From Neorhizobium lilium (GTDB lineage Bacteria > Pseudomonadota > Alphaproteobacteria > Rhizobiales > Rhizobiaceae), in assembly GCF_004053875.1 (NCBI RefSeq), contig NZ_SBIP01000002.1:124001-188000 (forward strand): a stretch of 64,000 nt of DNA. The letters are read 5' to 3'. The translations under genes were made by a program, and so were the position numbers. Below the pieces are notes generated by a model. It did no database searches. It was not told the origin of the DNA and saw only the letters and a list, made by a program, of their open reading frames with translations. How positions within the stretch are numbered: position 1 is the first letter of the stretch; every line of letters starts with the position of its first letter. Positions 19,873-28,072 of the stretch are shown piece by piece.

Positions 19873-20797
19873 GGCTCCTTGCTCCTTCTGCCGACTGTTC
19901 CTGCGCATTTTCATGATGTTCGTGACCGGTATGGCCGTGATCATGATCTTCATCATGATGGCCGTCATCCGGATGGCAATGATCGGTGATCGACCCATCG
20001 CTGTGCTTCACCCGCCCGTCCGGCAGATGCGTGTGGTCGTGGTTGTGGCTGTAGACGGCCAAAGAGCGCCCGCTTCCGCCGAACAGCTTCATATAGTCGG
20101 AACTCTGGCTGACCGTTTCCGGCGTGCCGCGGCAGCAGACATGGCCGTTGAGGCAGATCACCGTGTCCGTGCCCGCCATGACCATATGCAGATCGTGGGA
20201 AATCATCAGGATCCCGCAGCCGGTGGTCTGGCGAATTGTCCGGATCAGTTCGTACAGAGCGGCCTCACCGGCGAAGTCCACGCCTTGCACCGGTTCATCG
20301 AGGACCAGAAGGTCCGGCTTGCGAGCGATCGCCCGAGCCAGCAGCGCGCGCTGGAATTCGCCGCCCGACAAGTGGCGCACCTCCGCATCGACTAGATGCG
20401 GTATGCCCGTAGCGTCGAGAGCCGCCATCAGATCCTGATCCTTGAGCGGGCTCGTCAACCGCATCAGCCTCCGGACGGAAAGCGGCATAGTCCAGTCGAT
20501 GGAAAGCTTCTGCGGCACATAGCCGATCCGCAATCCCTGCATCCTGGACACAGAACCTTCGTCGGCTCGCAAGACCCCGATCGCAAGCTGAGCCGTCGTG
20601 GACTTGCCTGCCCCATTCGGGCCGATAAGCGTCACGACCTCGTCGCGCCGGATAGAGAGATCTATCCCTCGCACAAGCCAGCGTCCATCGCGCAGGATGC
20701 CGGCATTATTCAAGGATACCAGCTGCTCGTCGGCCCGCTGATCGGTCTGTTTCATTGCATGCAGCATTTTTTCAAACACCCTGTTGTCAGCCGTCAT
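19865..20797 (-). CDS. znuC: Zinc ABC transporter ATP-binding protein ZnuC with His-rich tail
   Basis: The product is a standard ABC ATPase: Walker A LIGPNGAGKST, signature LSGGEFQRALLARA, Walker B DLLVLDEPVQGVD and switch His in MISHDLHMV. After the ATPase domain a C-terminal extension of about 60 residues is very rich in His and Asp (HPDDGHHDEDHDHGHTGHEH). The start is uncertain: ATGs at 20836, 20797 and 20767 are in frame; 20836 lies inside an operator, so a downstream start is likely. Divergent from znuA and probably repressed by Zur. Confidence 0.92.
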   Translation of the reverse strand: MTADNRVFEKMLHAMKQTDQRADEQLVSLNNAGILRDGRWLVRGIDLSIRRDEVVTLIGPNGAGKSTTAQLAIGVLRADEGSVSRMQGLRIGYVPQKLSIDWTMPLSVRRLMRLTSPLKDQDLMAALDATGIPHLVDAEVRHLSGGEFQRALLARAIARKPDLLVLDEPVQGVDFAGEAALYELIRTIRQTTGCGILMISHDLHMVMAGTDTVICLNGHVCCRGTPETVSQSSDYMKLFGGSGRSLAVYSHNHDHTHLPDGRVKHSDGSITDHCHPDDGHHDEDHDHGHTGHEHHENAQEQSAEGARSHA

Positions 20798-20803
20798 GGC
20801 ACA

Positions 20804-20842
20804 CGTTATAGCATAACGCAATTGATGTAATAACATTACATC
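20804..20842. promoter_or_regulatory. Two palindromic Zur-type operators between znuC and znuA
   Basis: CGTTAT-AGC-ATAACG (20804-20818) and GATGTAAT-AAC-ATTACATC (20824-20842) are perfect inverted repeats with three-base centres, five bases apart. They resemble alphaproteobacterial Zur boxes and lie in the only intergenic space between divergent znuCB-zur and znuA, so one region can control both transcripts. Confidence 0.82.
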
Positions 20843-20862
20843 TCTACAAAAGGAAGATGCCC

Positions 20863-21837
20863 ATGAAACTAGCGCCTGTTCTCCTCCTCGCTTCAGCCTC
20901 TCTTCTTGCCGGCACGGCGGCCCGCGCGGCCGCCCCGAATGTCGTGGTCTCGATCAAGCCCATTCATTCCCTTGTCGCGGCAATCATGCAGGGCGTGGGA
21001 GAGCCGAAGCTCATCGTGGAAGGTGCCGCCTCGCCCCATACGTTCAATATGAAGCCTTCCAATGCCGCAGCATTGCAAAACGCAGACCTTATCTTCTGGA
21101 TCGGCCACGGCATGGAAGCGTTTTTGGAGAAGCCACTCGAGGCTGTGCCGTCCAAGGCAGCAGTGGTGACGCTGGAGGACGCGCCGGGTCTTCACAAGCT
21201 CAAGTTTCGCGAGGGCGGCGTCTTTGAGCCGGAAGCCGATGATGATGACGGCCATGACCACGACGGCGGCGACAGCGACCAGGCCGTCCACGATGATGGC
21301 GACCATGATCTGCAGGGTTATGATACCCATCTCTGGCTAGACCCGATGAATGCGAAGGCCTTTGCCCAGGAAATTGAGCGCCGCCTCGTCCAGGCCGATC
21401 CCGCCGATGCACCGCGCTACCAGCAGAACGCTGCAGAACTCATCAGAAAACTTGACGCGCTGGACACGGAGCTAAAACTCACGCTCGAGCCGGTCCGCCA
21501 CAAGCCGTTCATCGTCTTCCACGACGCCTACCAATATTTCGAGCACCGCTATCATGTCAGCGTCGCCGGCTCGATCACGGTCAGCCCGGAGACCATGCCG
21601 GGCGCGGAGCGGATTTCGGAAATCCACAAGAAAGTGACCGATCTCGGGGCAACCTGCGTCTTCGCTGAACCCCAGTTTGAGCCAAAGCTCCTGAACGTGG
21701 TGACGGAGGGAACCAAGGCGCGCTCCGGGGTTCTGGACCCGGAATCCGGAGCGCTCGATCCCAGCCCTGACCTTTACTTCAAGCTGATGCGGGGCCTCGC
21801 CAAATCACTGAAGGACTGCTTGTCCAGGGACGCCTGA
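20863..21837 (+). CDS. znuA: Zinc ABC transporter substrate-binding protein ZnuA
   Basis: The 324-residue periplasmic protein begins with a signal peptide (MKLAPVLLLASASLLAGTAARA) listed here by its ends MKLAPVLL and GTAARAAAP. Zinc ligands of the family appear as His in SIKPIHSLVA, HTFNMKPS and FHDAYQYF, with the His/Asp-rich loop DDDDGHDHDGGD between residues about 125 and 150. The start at 20863 has AAGGAAG at good spacing; ATG 20857 is too close. It captures Zn(II) for ZnuBC and sits behind the Zur operators. Confidence 0.95.
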   Translation: MKLAPVLLLASASLLAGTAARAAAPNVVVSIKPIHSLVAAIMQGVGEPKLIVEGAASPHTFNMKPSNAAALQNADLIFWIGHGMEAFLEKPLEAVPSKAAVVTLEDAPGLHKLKFREGGVFEPEADDDDGHDHDGGDSDQAVHDDGDHDLQGYDTHLWLDPMNAKAFAQEIERRLVQADPADAPRYQQNAAELIRKLDALDTELKLTLEPVRHKPFIVFHDAYQYFEHRYHVSVAGSITVSPETMPGAERISEIHKKVTDLGATCVFAEPQFEPKLLNVVTEGTKARSGVLDPESGALDPSPDLYFKLMRGLAKSLKDCLSRDA

Positions 21838-21864
21838 TCGACCCCGACAGGGCCGTCGTCGTAA

Positions 21865-21892
21865 GGGCCTGCGGATGTTCATCCGCAGGCCC
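21865..21892. terminator. Strong hairpin between znuA and the aldo/keto reductase gene
   Basis: A perfect 12-bp stem GGGCCTGCGGAT/ATCCGCAGGCCC with a 4-base loop lies between the two convergent genes. The T tract is poor on either strand, so it is probably a bidirectional transcript-end hairpin. Confidence 0.6.
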
Positions 21893-21900
21893 TCATCATA

Positions 21901-22950
21901 TTACTTGCTGCGGGCAGGACCTTCGCGCTCTGCCGAGGCGGCCCAGATGTTGATATCGGCCTCCTTGGCGTGGCTGTCGATTTCCGCCAGTTCCTCGGGC
22001 GTGAACTCCGGATTGTCGAGCGCCTTGACGCAATCCTCCACCTGTTCTGGGCGGCTGGCACCGATCAGCGCCGTCGTAACTCGACCACCGCGCAGAACCC
22101 AGGCCAGCGCCATCTGCGCAAGCGTCTGTCCGCGGCGCTCCGCAAGCGCGTTCAACGCCCGCAGATTTTCGACGTTCTTGTCGTTGAGGAAGGCCGGGCG
22201 CAGCGACTTGCCCTGCGCGGCGCGGCTGTCGTCCGGAATGCCGGACAGATATTTCGAGGTCAGCATTCCCTGCGCCAACGGCGAGAAGACGATCGAACCA
22301 ATGCCGAGATCTTCCAGCGTGTCGAGAAGTCCGTCCTCTTCGACCCAGCGATTGAGCATGGAATAGCTCGGCTGGTGGATCAGGACGGGCGTACCCATTT
22401 CCTTCAGAATTGCCACAGCCTCTTGCGTCCGCTTTGAATTGTAGGACGAAATCCCGACATAGAGTGCCCTGCCCGACTGCACTATATGATCGAGCGCGCC
22501 ACAGGTTTCCTCGAGCGGCGTATCCGGGTCGAAGCGGTGCGAATAGAAGATATCGACATAGTCGAGGCCCATGCGCTTCAGGCTTTGGTCGCAGGATGCG
22601 ATCAGGTATTTGCGACTTCCCCATTCGCCATAGGGGCCAGGCCACATATTGTAGCCCGCCTTGGACGAGATGATCAGCTCGTCGCGGTAACCCCTGAAAT
22701 CCTCGCGCAGAATCTGCCCGAAGGCCGTTTCGGCGCTGCCGGGCTTCGGACCGTAATTATTGGCAAGGTCGAAATGGGTGATGCCGAGGTCGAAGGCCTT
22801 GCGGCAGATGGCGACCTTGCGCTCGTGCGGCGTGTCGTCCCCGAAATTATGCCATAGCCCGAGTGAAATGGCCGGGAGCTTAAGGCCAGAATGGCCGCAG
22901 CGATTGTACTTCATGGTCTCGTAGCGGTTGGACGCCGGTTGCCATGTCAT
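21901..22950 (-). CDS. Aldo/keto reductase, YghZ/L-glyceraldehyde 3-phosphate reductase-like
   Basis: The 349-residue product is an AKR of the AKR14 (YghZ/MgrA) type: LGLWHNFGD, FDLANNYGPKPGSAE with the catalytic Tyr/Asp, SSKAGYNMWPGPYGEWGSRK, YVDIFYSHRFDP and the NADPH site IGASRPEQVEDCV. YghZ reduces L-glyceraldehyde 3-phosphate and methylglyoxal. Here it is the last gene of the seven-gene sugar operon running from 29308, so a role on a keto-sugar or aldose from that pathway is possible (inference). GAGGAATCGATC precedes the ATG. Confidence 0.92.
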   Translation of the reverse strand: MTWQPASNRYETMKYNRCGHSGLKLPAISLGLWHNFGDDTPHERKVAICRKAFDLGITHFDLANNYGPKPGSAETAFGQILREDFRGYRDELIISSKAGYNMWPGPYGEWGSRKYLIASCDQSLKRMGLDYVDIFYSHRFDPDTPLEETCGALDHIVQSGRALYVGISSYNSKRTQEAVAILKEMGTPVLIHQPSYSMLNRWVEEDGLLDTLEDLGIGSIVFSPLAQGMLTSKYLSGIPDDSRAAQGKSLRPAFLNDKNVENLRALNALAERRGQTLAQMALAWVLRGGRVTTALIGASRPEQVEDCVKALDNPEFTPEELAEIDSHAKEADINIWAASAEREGPARSK

Positions 22951-23011
22951 GATCGATTCCTCCGATGATATCGCGGCGCACGAATGGCGCCAGCGTCCAA
23001 GTCATAGCCGA

Positions 23012-24145
23012 TCAGCGCAGAAGTGCCAGCGCCTCTTCAATTCCAAGCGCGGCAGGTTGCGTGCAGGTTGTGGTCATTTCAACAAAGCGGCCCTCCGCAC
23101 CCGATTTCAGGATGGACTCCATGACATCCAACGCATGCAGCGTCCGCTCCAGAGAGCAGCGGGCGTCGCGGCCCTCGATCAGCGCCATGGCCATGTCGGC
23201 GAGACCTGCCGTCCGGTAATTGGCACGCGGTCCCTGCGGATGCTCCTGGTTCGCGACGCCAAAAGGGTGATCCCAAGATTCCAGCGGTTGGATATCCTTG
23301 TTGCGGCCACTCGCCTCCACCGTCCCGCCGAAGAAATTCGGATCGGGCACGAAAATCGATCCATCCGTGCCATAGAGTTCCATGTTCGCATGCCGGTGCG
23401 ACCAGACATCCCAGCTTGCGGACAGGGTGATCGTCGCCCCGTTTGCAAATTCCAGCAGCGCGTGGATGTTGGTGGGCGTCTCGACCGGGATCGTCTGACC
23501 ATTCAACGGCTCGCTGGTGATCGTCCGGGTTGGGCTGGCCATGGAGGTGAGCGCCGCAACGCGCTTGATCGGGCCGAGGAAATTGATGAGATTGGCGATG
23601 TAATAAGGCCCGAGATCGAGGATGGGCCCTCCTCCCTCAACGAAGAAAAATCCTGGGTTCGGATGCCACATCTCCATGCCGGGGCTCATGACGTGGCAGG
23701 TGCCGGATGTGATGCGACCGACACCACCCTCATCGATATATTTGCGCGCCAGCTGATGGGAGCCGCCGAGGAAAGTGTCGGGAGCGCAGCCGACTTTGAG
23801 CCCTTTCTCTAGTGCCAAGGCCTGCAACGCCTTGCCCTCGCTGAGCGTGATCGCCAGAGGTTTTTCGGAGTAGACGTGCTTGCCGGCTTCGAGAATAGCC
23901 TTCGACACCGCGGAATGCGCCGCCGGAATGGTGAGATTGACGACCACATCGATTTCGTCATTGGCGAGAAGTTCGCTGATCGACTGGGCGCGTATCCCGT
24001 ATTCATCCGCGCGCCGCGCCGCCGCCTCGTCGTTCAAGTCGGCGCAGGCGACAAGGCGCAGGCTTTTGAAGAGCGGCGCCAGCGTGAGATAGGTGGTGGA
24101 GATGTTGCCGCATCCGATGATGCCGACGCCAAGGTCCTTGGACAT
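23012..24145 (-). CDS. Gfo/Idh/MocA-family oxidoreductase
   Basis: The 377-residue product has an N-terminal Rossmann fold (VGIIGCGNISTTYL), the family signature HVYSEKPLAITLSEG with the EKP motif, and a C-terminal alpha/beta domain. Members oxidise or reduce sugars and inositols with NAD(P). Start at 24145 (MSKDLGVG) with CGGAG upstream is preferred; the longer frame back to 24172 overlaps the preceding gene. It follows the isomerase gene by 23 bases, inside the sugar operon. Substrate unknown. Confidence 0.9.
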   Translation of the reverse strand: MSKDLGVGIIGCGNISTTYLTLAPLFKSLRLVACADLNDEAAARRADEYGIRAQSISELLANDEIDVVVNLTIPAAHSAVSKAILEAGKHVYSEKPLAITLSEGKALQALALEKGLKVGCAPDTFLGGSHQLARKYIDEGGVGRITSGTCHVMSPGMEMWHPNPGFFFVEGGGPILDLGPYYIANLINFLGPIKRVAALTSMASPTRTITSEPLNGQTIPVETPTNIHALLEFANGATITLSASWDVWSHRHANMELYGTDGSIFVPDPNFFGGTVEASGRNKDIQPLESWDHPFGVANQEHPQGPRANYRTAGLADMAMALIEGRDARCSLERTLHALDVMESILKSGAEGRFVEMTTTCTQPAALGIEEALALLR

Positions 24146-24168
24146 GCGATTAGACTCCGAAAAAGGGA

Positions 24169-24930
24169 TCAATAAGTCTGGAAGGATGCAATCGAGCGCG
24201 TAAGAAGGCGGTCGAGATCCTTCGGGTTATCGTGCTCGAGCACAAAATGCCTAGCCGGCGTGCGTCGCAGTGCCGTCATCAGGTCCTTCCACGCCACGGT
24301 GCCGTGGCCGAGATCCGTCCAGCCATCCTCGTCCAGGTTTTCGCCGGCGGTAGCTATGTCCTTCACATGCACCGCCGTGATGCGCTTGCCGTAGCTCTCG
24401 ATCCAGGACATGGGGTCGCCCCCGCCCCGGATGACCCAGGCGACATCCATCTCCCAGGCAAGATCCGAGCCGCCCGCCAAAATCTGTTCCTGCGGCGTCG
24501 AGCCGTCCGGCAGCGGCTTGAATTCGAAGTCGTGATTGTGCCAGCCAAAGGTGTAGCCGGCATCCTGATACCGCTTTGCAACCTCCGCCAGACGCTGGCC
24601 GAAGGCAAACCAGCCCTGCGCGTCACCGGGCCTGAGGTCCGCAGCAAGATGCGGGCAGTAGATGCCCTCGATCCCAAGCGTCTTGGCGATCAGCAGGGCC
24701 TGTTCAGGCTCCCGCTCTAGTAGATCGAGACCGAAATGCCCTGTCGGCATGGTCAAGCCATTCGAGTCGAGCTCTGAACGCAGCGCCTTCAATGATGCCT
24801 CATCGAGGGTCGCATAGATGCCGCCATAGCCCTCCACTTCCCTATAGCCCGCCTGGGCGACCTTCTTCAGGACATCGGAAAGCGGCGGAAAATTCCGGGC
24901 GCAGTAAAGCTGGAAACCGAGTTCAGTCAT
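24169..24930 (-). CDS. Sugar phosphate isomerase/epimerase-like TIM-barrel protein
   Basis: The 253-residue product is an AP-endonuclease-2-type TIM barrel (xylose isomerase-like). Metal-binding residues are suggested by FGWHNHDFEFKP, WEMDVAWVIRGGGDP, VHVKDIAT and the terminal FVLEHDNP. Family members isomerise or epimerise sugars, or act on 3-keto-glycosides. Three ATGs in a row follow AGGAGG; the third (24930) has the best spacing. In the operon it lies between the ABC ATPase gene and the dehydrogenase gene. Confidence 0.88.
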   Translation of the reverse strand: MTELGFQLYCARNFPPLSDVLKKVAQAGYREVEGYGGIYATLDEASLKALRSELDSNGLTMPTGHFGLDLLEREPEQALLIAKTLGIEGIYCPHLAADLRPGDAQGWFAFGQRLAEVAKRYQDAGYTFGWHNHDFEFKPLPDGSTPQEQILAGGSDLAWEMDVAWVIRGGGDPMSWIESYGKRITAVHVKDIATAGENLDEDGWTDLGHGTVAWKDLMTALRRTPARHFVLEHDNPKDLDRLLTRSIASFQTY

Positions 24931-24982
24931 CATCATCCTCCTGGAAATCAGTTGTGGCGCAGACGCGCCGGGAGCCAAGGCG

Positions 24983-26110
24983 TCAAAGCCGCGTCTCCGT
25001 TTCTGCATCGAAGACGGAAGCCATGGTCATGTCGAAGCCGAGTTTGACCTTGCTTCCAACCTTGTAGCGACGCTCGCCACCGATGCGGACCGACATGGTC
25101 TGCCCCGCATATTTAAGCCAGAGCAGATTATCGGCTCCCATCGGCTCCTCGATATCGACGATCGCCTCGTGAACTTCACCACCGACGACATCGCGATCCA
25201 CTTTGATATGCTCGGGCCGCACGCCAAGCACGACCTTGGCGCCAACCGTCAGCGGTTCGGACGCATTGTATCCGTCGAGCGAGAAGCTGACGCCGCCCGT
25301 CTGGAAGACGATGCGGCCGCCTTCCTCAACCAGATCCCCGCGCAGGAAATTCATCGACGGCGACCCTATAAAGCCGGCTACGAACAGGTTATTGGGCCGA
25401 TTGTAGATGGTGACGGGGTCATCCAGCTGCTGGATGACCCCGCTCTTCATGATGGCGATCCGATCGGCCAGGGTCAGCGCCTCGATCTGGTCGTGGGTGA
25501 CGTAGATCATCGTGTTCTTCAACTGCTGGTGCAGCCGTTTGATTTCCACGCGCAGTTCGGAGCGCAGTTTCGCATCGAGATTGGAGAGCGGCTCGTCGAA
25601 CAGAAAAACATCGACATCGCGCACCAAGGCCCGGCCGATCGCGACCCGTTGCCGCTGGCCGCCTGACAGTGCTGCCGGCTTTCGCTGCAGGAGCGGTTCT
25701 ATCTGCAGGATCGCCGCAGCACGAGCGACACGCTTGGCAATGTCCTCCTTTGGCATGCCGGCAACGCGAAGCCCGAAGGACAGGTTCTTCTCCACCGTCA
25801 TCTGCGGGTAAAGCGCGTAGGACTGGAACACCATGCCTATCCCTCGATCCTTGGGTTCTTCCCAGGTCACGTTGCGACCGTTGATGAAGATCTGCCCGTC
25901 TGTCGGCTCCAGAAGGCCGGCAATGCAGTTCAGCAGCGTTGATTTTCCGCAGCCGGAAGAGCCGAGCAGAACCAGGAACTCGCCGTCATGGATATCGAGA
26001 TTGAGATTGCCCAGAACCGTCAGCGAACCGAAGGACAGCGTCAGGTCGCGCACCGATACGCTGTATTTGCTGTCAGTGCTTGCGGGAGAAAAGGTCGAAA
26101 GGTCTGTCAT
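24983..26110 (-). CDS. CUT1-family sugar ABC transporter ATP-binding protein (UgpC/MalK-like)
   Basis: The 375-residue ATPase has Walker A LLGSSGCGKSTLLNC, signature ALSGGQRQRVAIGRAL, Walker B VFLFDEPLSNLD and a C-terminal TOBE regulatory domain (from about residue 240, GVRPEHIKVD) as in MalK/UgpC. It energises the two permeases encoded just upstream. An ATG at 26119 overlaps the permease stop; ATG 26110 has AAGGG at a better spacing. Sugar specificity is set by the binding protein at 28073. Confidence 0.93.
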   Translation of the reverse strand: MTDLSTFSPASTDSKYSVSVRDLTLSFGSLTVLGNLNLDIHDGEFLVLLGSSGCGKSTLLNCIAGLLEPTDGQIFINGRNVTWEEPKDRGIGMVFQSYALYPQMTVEKNLSFGLRVAGMPKEDIAKRVARAAAILQIEPLLQRKPAALSGGQRQRVAIGRALVRDVDVFLFDEPLSNLDAKLRSELRVEIKRLHQQLKNTMIYVTHDQIEALTLADRIAIMKSGVIQQLDDPVTIYNRPNNLFVAGFIGSPSMNFLRGDLVEEGGRIVFQTGGVSFSLDGYNASEPLTVGAKVVLGVRPEHIKVDRDVVGGEVHEAIVDIEEPMGADNLLWLKYAGQTMSVRIGGERRYKVGSKVKLGFDMTMASVFDAETETRL

Positions 26111-26115
26111 CAGGG

Positions 26116-27060
26116 TCATCCCTTCACTGCGCCGGCGGCAATGCCGCGAACGAACAGGCGGCCGGATACGAAATAGACGATCAGCGGGACGGCGCCGGTC
26201 AACAATGTCGCTGCCATGTTGACGTTGTATTCCTTCACGCCCTGCACGGAATTGACGATGTTGTTGAGCTGCACCGTCATCGGATAGGTGTCCGGCCGCG
26301 TGAACACGACCCCGAACAGAAAATCGTTCCAGATGCCGGTGACCTGCAGGATCATCGCGACGACGAAGATCGGCAAGGCCATGGGCAGCATGATGCGGCT
26401 GTAGATCTGCCAGAAGCCGGCACCATCGATGCGGGCCGCTTTGAACAGTTCTTCCGGTAGCGATGCAAAATAGTTGCGGAACAGGAGCGTCAGGATCGGC
26501 ATGCCGAAGATCGTGTGGACGACGATAAGACCTGTGAGGGTGCCGTATATGCCCATGTTCCTGAGCACGATGACGATCGGGTAGATCATCACCTGATAGG
26601 GGATGAAGGCGCCGATGATCAGGATAGAGAAGAAGAGTTCCGATCCCTTGAAGCGCCAGTTGGCGAGCGCATAACCACTGACGGATGCCACCGCGATCGA
26701 CACCACGACGGAGGGAATGAGGATCCGCACCGAATTCCAGAACCCCCGCGAAAGACCGTCACAGTTGAGGCCGGTGCAGGCCTCGGCCCAGGCCTTCACC
26801 CAAGGCTCGAAGGTGATTTCCATCGGCGGCGCGAAGATGTTGCCGAGGCGGATCTCCGGCATGCCCTTCAGCGAAGTCACGACCATTACATAGAGCGGCA
26901 GGAGGTAATAGAGTGCCGCAACCCCGAGGATGCCGTAGAGCATGATGTTGCGGCGCGACAGCATGCGCTTCGGCCGGCGGCCGCGCGGTCCGTCCGACAA
27001 ACTGGTCTTGATGGGGGCCGCACCTGCGACGGCGGTGTTGGGAGAGGAGACGTTAGACAC
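26116..27060 (-). CDS. CUT1 sugar ABC transporter permease (MalG-like)
   Basis: The 314-residue inner-membrane protein has six helices after a polar N-terminal tail of about 38 residues, and the EAA loop that contacts the ATPase (EELFKAARIDGAGFWQIYSRI). MalG-like features include the penultimate FVSGRLFVRGIAAGAVKG end. The start overlaps the previous permease stop by eight bases, and its stop abuts the ATPase gene, so it is clearly operonic. Confidence 0.93.
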   Translation of the reverse strand: MSNVSSPNTAVAGAAPIKTSLSDGPRGRRPKRMLSRRNIMLYGILGVAALYYLLPLYVMVVTSLKGMPEIRLGNIFAPPMEITFEPWVKAWAEACTGLNCDGLSRGFWNSVRILIPSVVVSIAVASVSGYALANWRFKGSELFFSILIIGAFIPYQVMIYPIVIVLRNMGIYGTLTGLIVVHTIFGMPILTLLFRNYFASLPEELFKAARIDGAGFWQIYSRIMLPMALPIFVVAMILQVTGIWNDFLFGVVFTRPDTYPMTVQLNNIVNSVQGVKEYNVNMAATLLTGAVPLIVYFVSGRLFVRGIAAGAVKG

Positions 27061-27976
27061 GCTTTCGCCCTCCGAATTCCAGATAAGCCCAGGGAACGAT
27101 GATGATCGCGACCGTCAGCAGCATCATGGTCGATGCCGCAAAACCCTGCCCCAGGTTCTGGGCCTGGAACATGTAATCATAGACGTATTTCGCCGGCACT
27201 TCGGATGCGTTGCCCGGGCCGCCGCTGGTCTGCGCCACGACGAGGTCGTAGAGCTTGACGATGCCGCTGCCGATGATGACCAGCGTGGTGATGAAGACGG
27301 GCCGCATCATCGGGATGACGATGAACAGATAGGTCCGCCACATCGGAATGCCGTCAACCCGGGCGGCCTTCCAGATATCCTCGTCGATGCCGCGAAGACC
27401 GGCCAGCATCAGGCACATCACGAGCCCTGTCCCTTGCCACAGCCCTGCAATCAGGATTCCGTAGATGACGAGGTCGGCATCGTAGAGAGGATTGAAGACG
27501 AAGCCCTCCCAGCCGAACCCGCGCACGATATGCTGGACCCCGTATTCCGGATTGAGCAGCCATTGCCAGACCAGCCCGGTGACGATGAAGGACAGTGCGA
27601 ATGGATAGAGGAAGATCGTGCGGAATACGTTTTCGAAGCGGATCTTCTGGTCCATCAGAGCAGCCAGAACGAACCCTATGACCATGCTGAAGATCAGCGA
27701 CAGGACGCCGTAGATCGCAAGGTTCTGGATCGATATGATCCAGCGCGACGACGCCCAAAGCCGCTCATACTGGTCGAGACCGACAAAACTCAGCCGTGGC
27801 AGAAGCCGCGAATTGGTAAAAGAATAAACGACGGTCCAGACTGAGCCGCCGAGGAAGATCACCAGCGCGACAAAGATCATCGGGATGGAGGCGATCTTCG
27901 AATTGAGGTTTCGAAAGAGCTGATTGGGCCGGGCAGATGGAATGTTAGGTCGGGCAGATGGAATGGATTTCGCCAT
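27053..27976 (-). CDS. CUT1 sugar ABC transporter permease (MalF-like)
   Basis: The 307-residue protein has six membrane helices and the EAA loop DIWKAARVDGIPMWRTYLF. Its N-terminus contains a short tandem duplication (IPSARPN twice) encoded by a 21-base repeat near 27931-27966. GAGGAAG lies four bases before the ATG at 27976; an upstream frame to 28033 is not family-like. It pairs with the MalG-like permease and follows the binding-protein gene by about 95 bases. Confidence 0.92.
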   Translation of the reverse strand: MAKSIPSARPNIPSARPNQLFRNLNSKIASIPMIFVALVIFLGGSVWTVVYSFTNSRLLPRLSFVGLDQYERLWASSRWIISIQNLAIYGVLSLIFSMVIGFVLAALMDQKIRFENVFRTIFLYPFALSFIVTGLVWQWLLNPEYGVQHIVRGFGWEGFVFNPLYDADLVIYGILIAGLWQGTGLVMCLMLAGLRGIDEDIWKAARVDGIPMWRTYLFIVIPMMRPVFITTLVIIGSGIVKLYDLVVAQTSGGPGNASEVPAKYVYDYMFQAQNLGQGFAASTMMLLTVAIIIVPWAYLEFGGRKRV

Positions 27977-28072
27977 GTGTCTTCCTCGATCGGCTTGCGG
28001 CATAGTCGGCCACAGTTTTCCGGGCCGGCCCATGGTAAAACGGGCCGGTCAAGGTCAGAGATGGAAGCGGTG

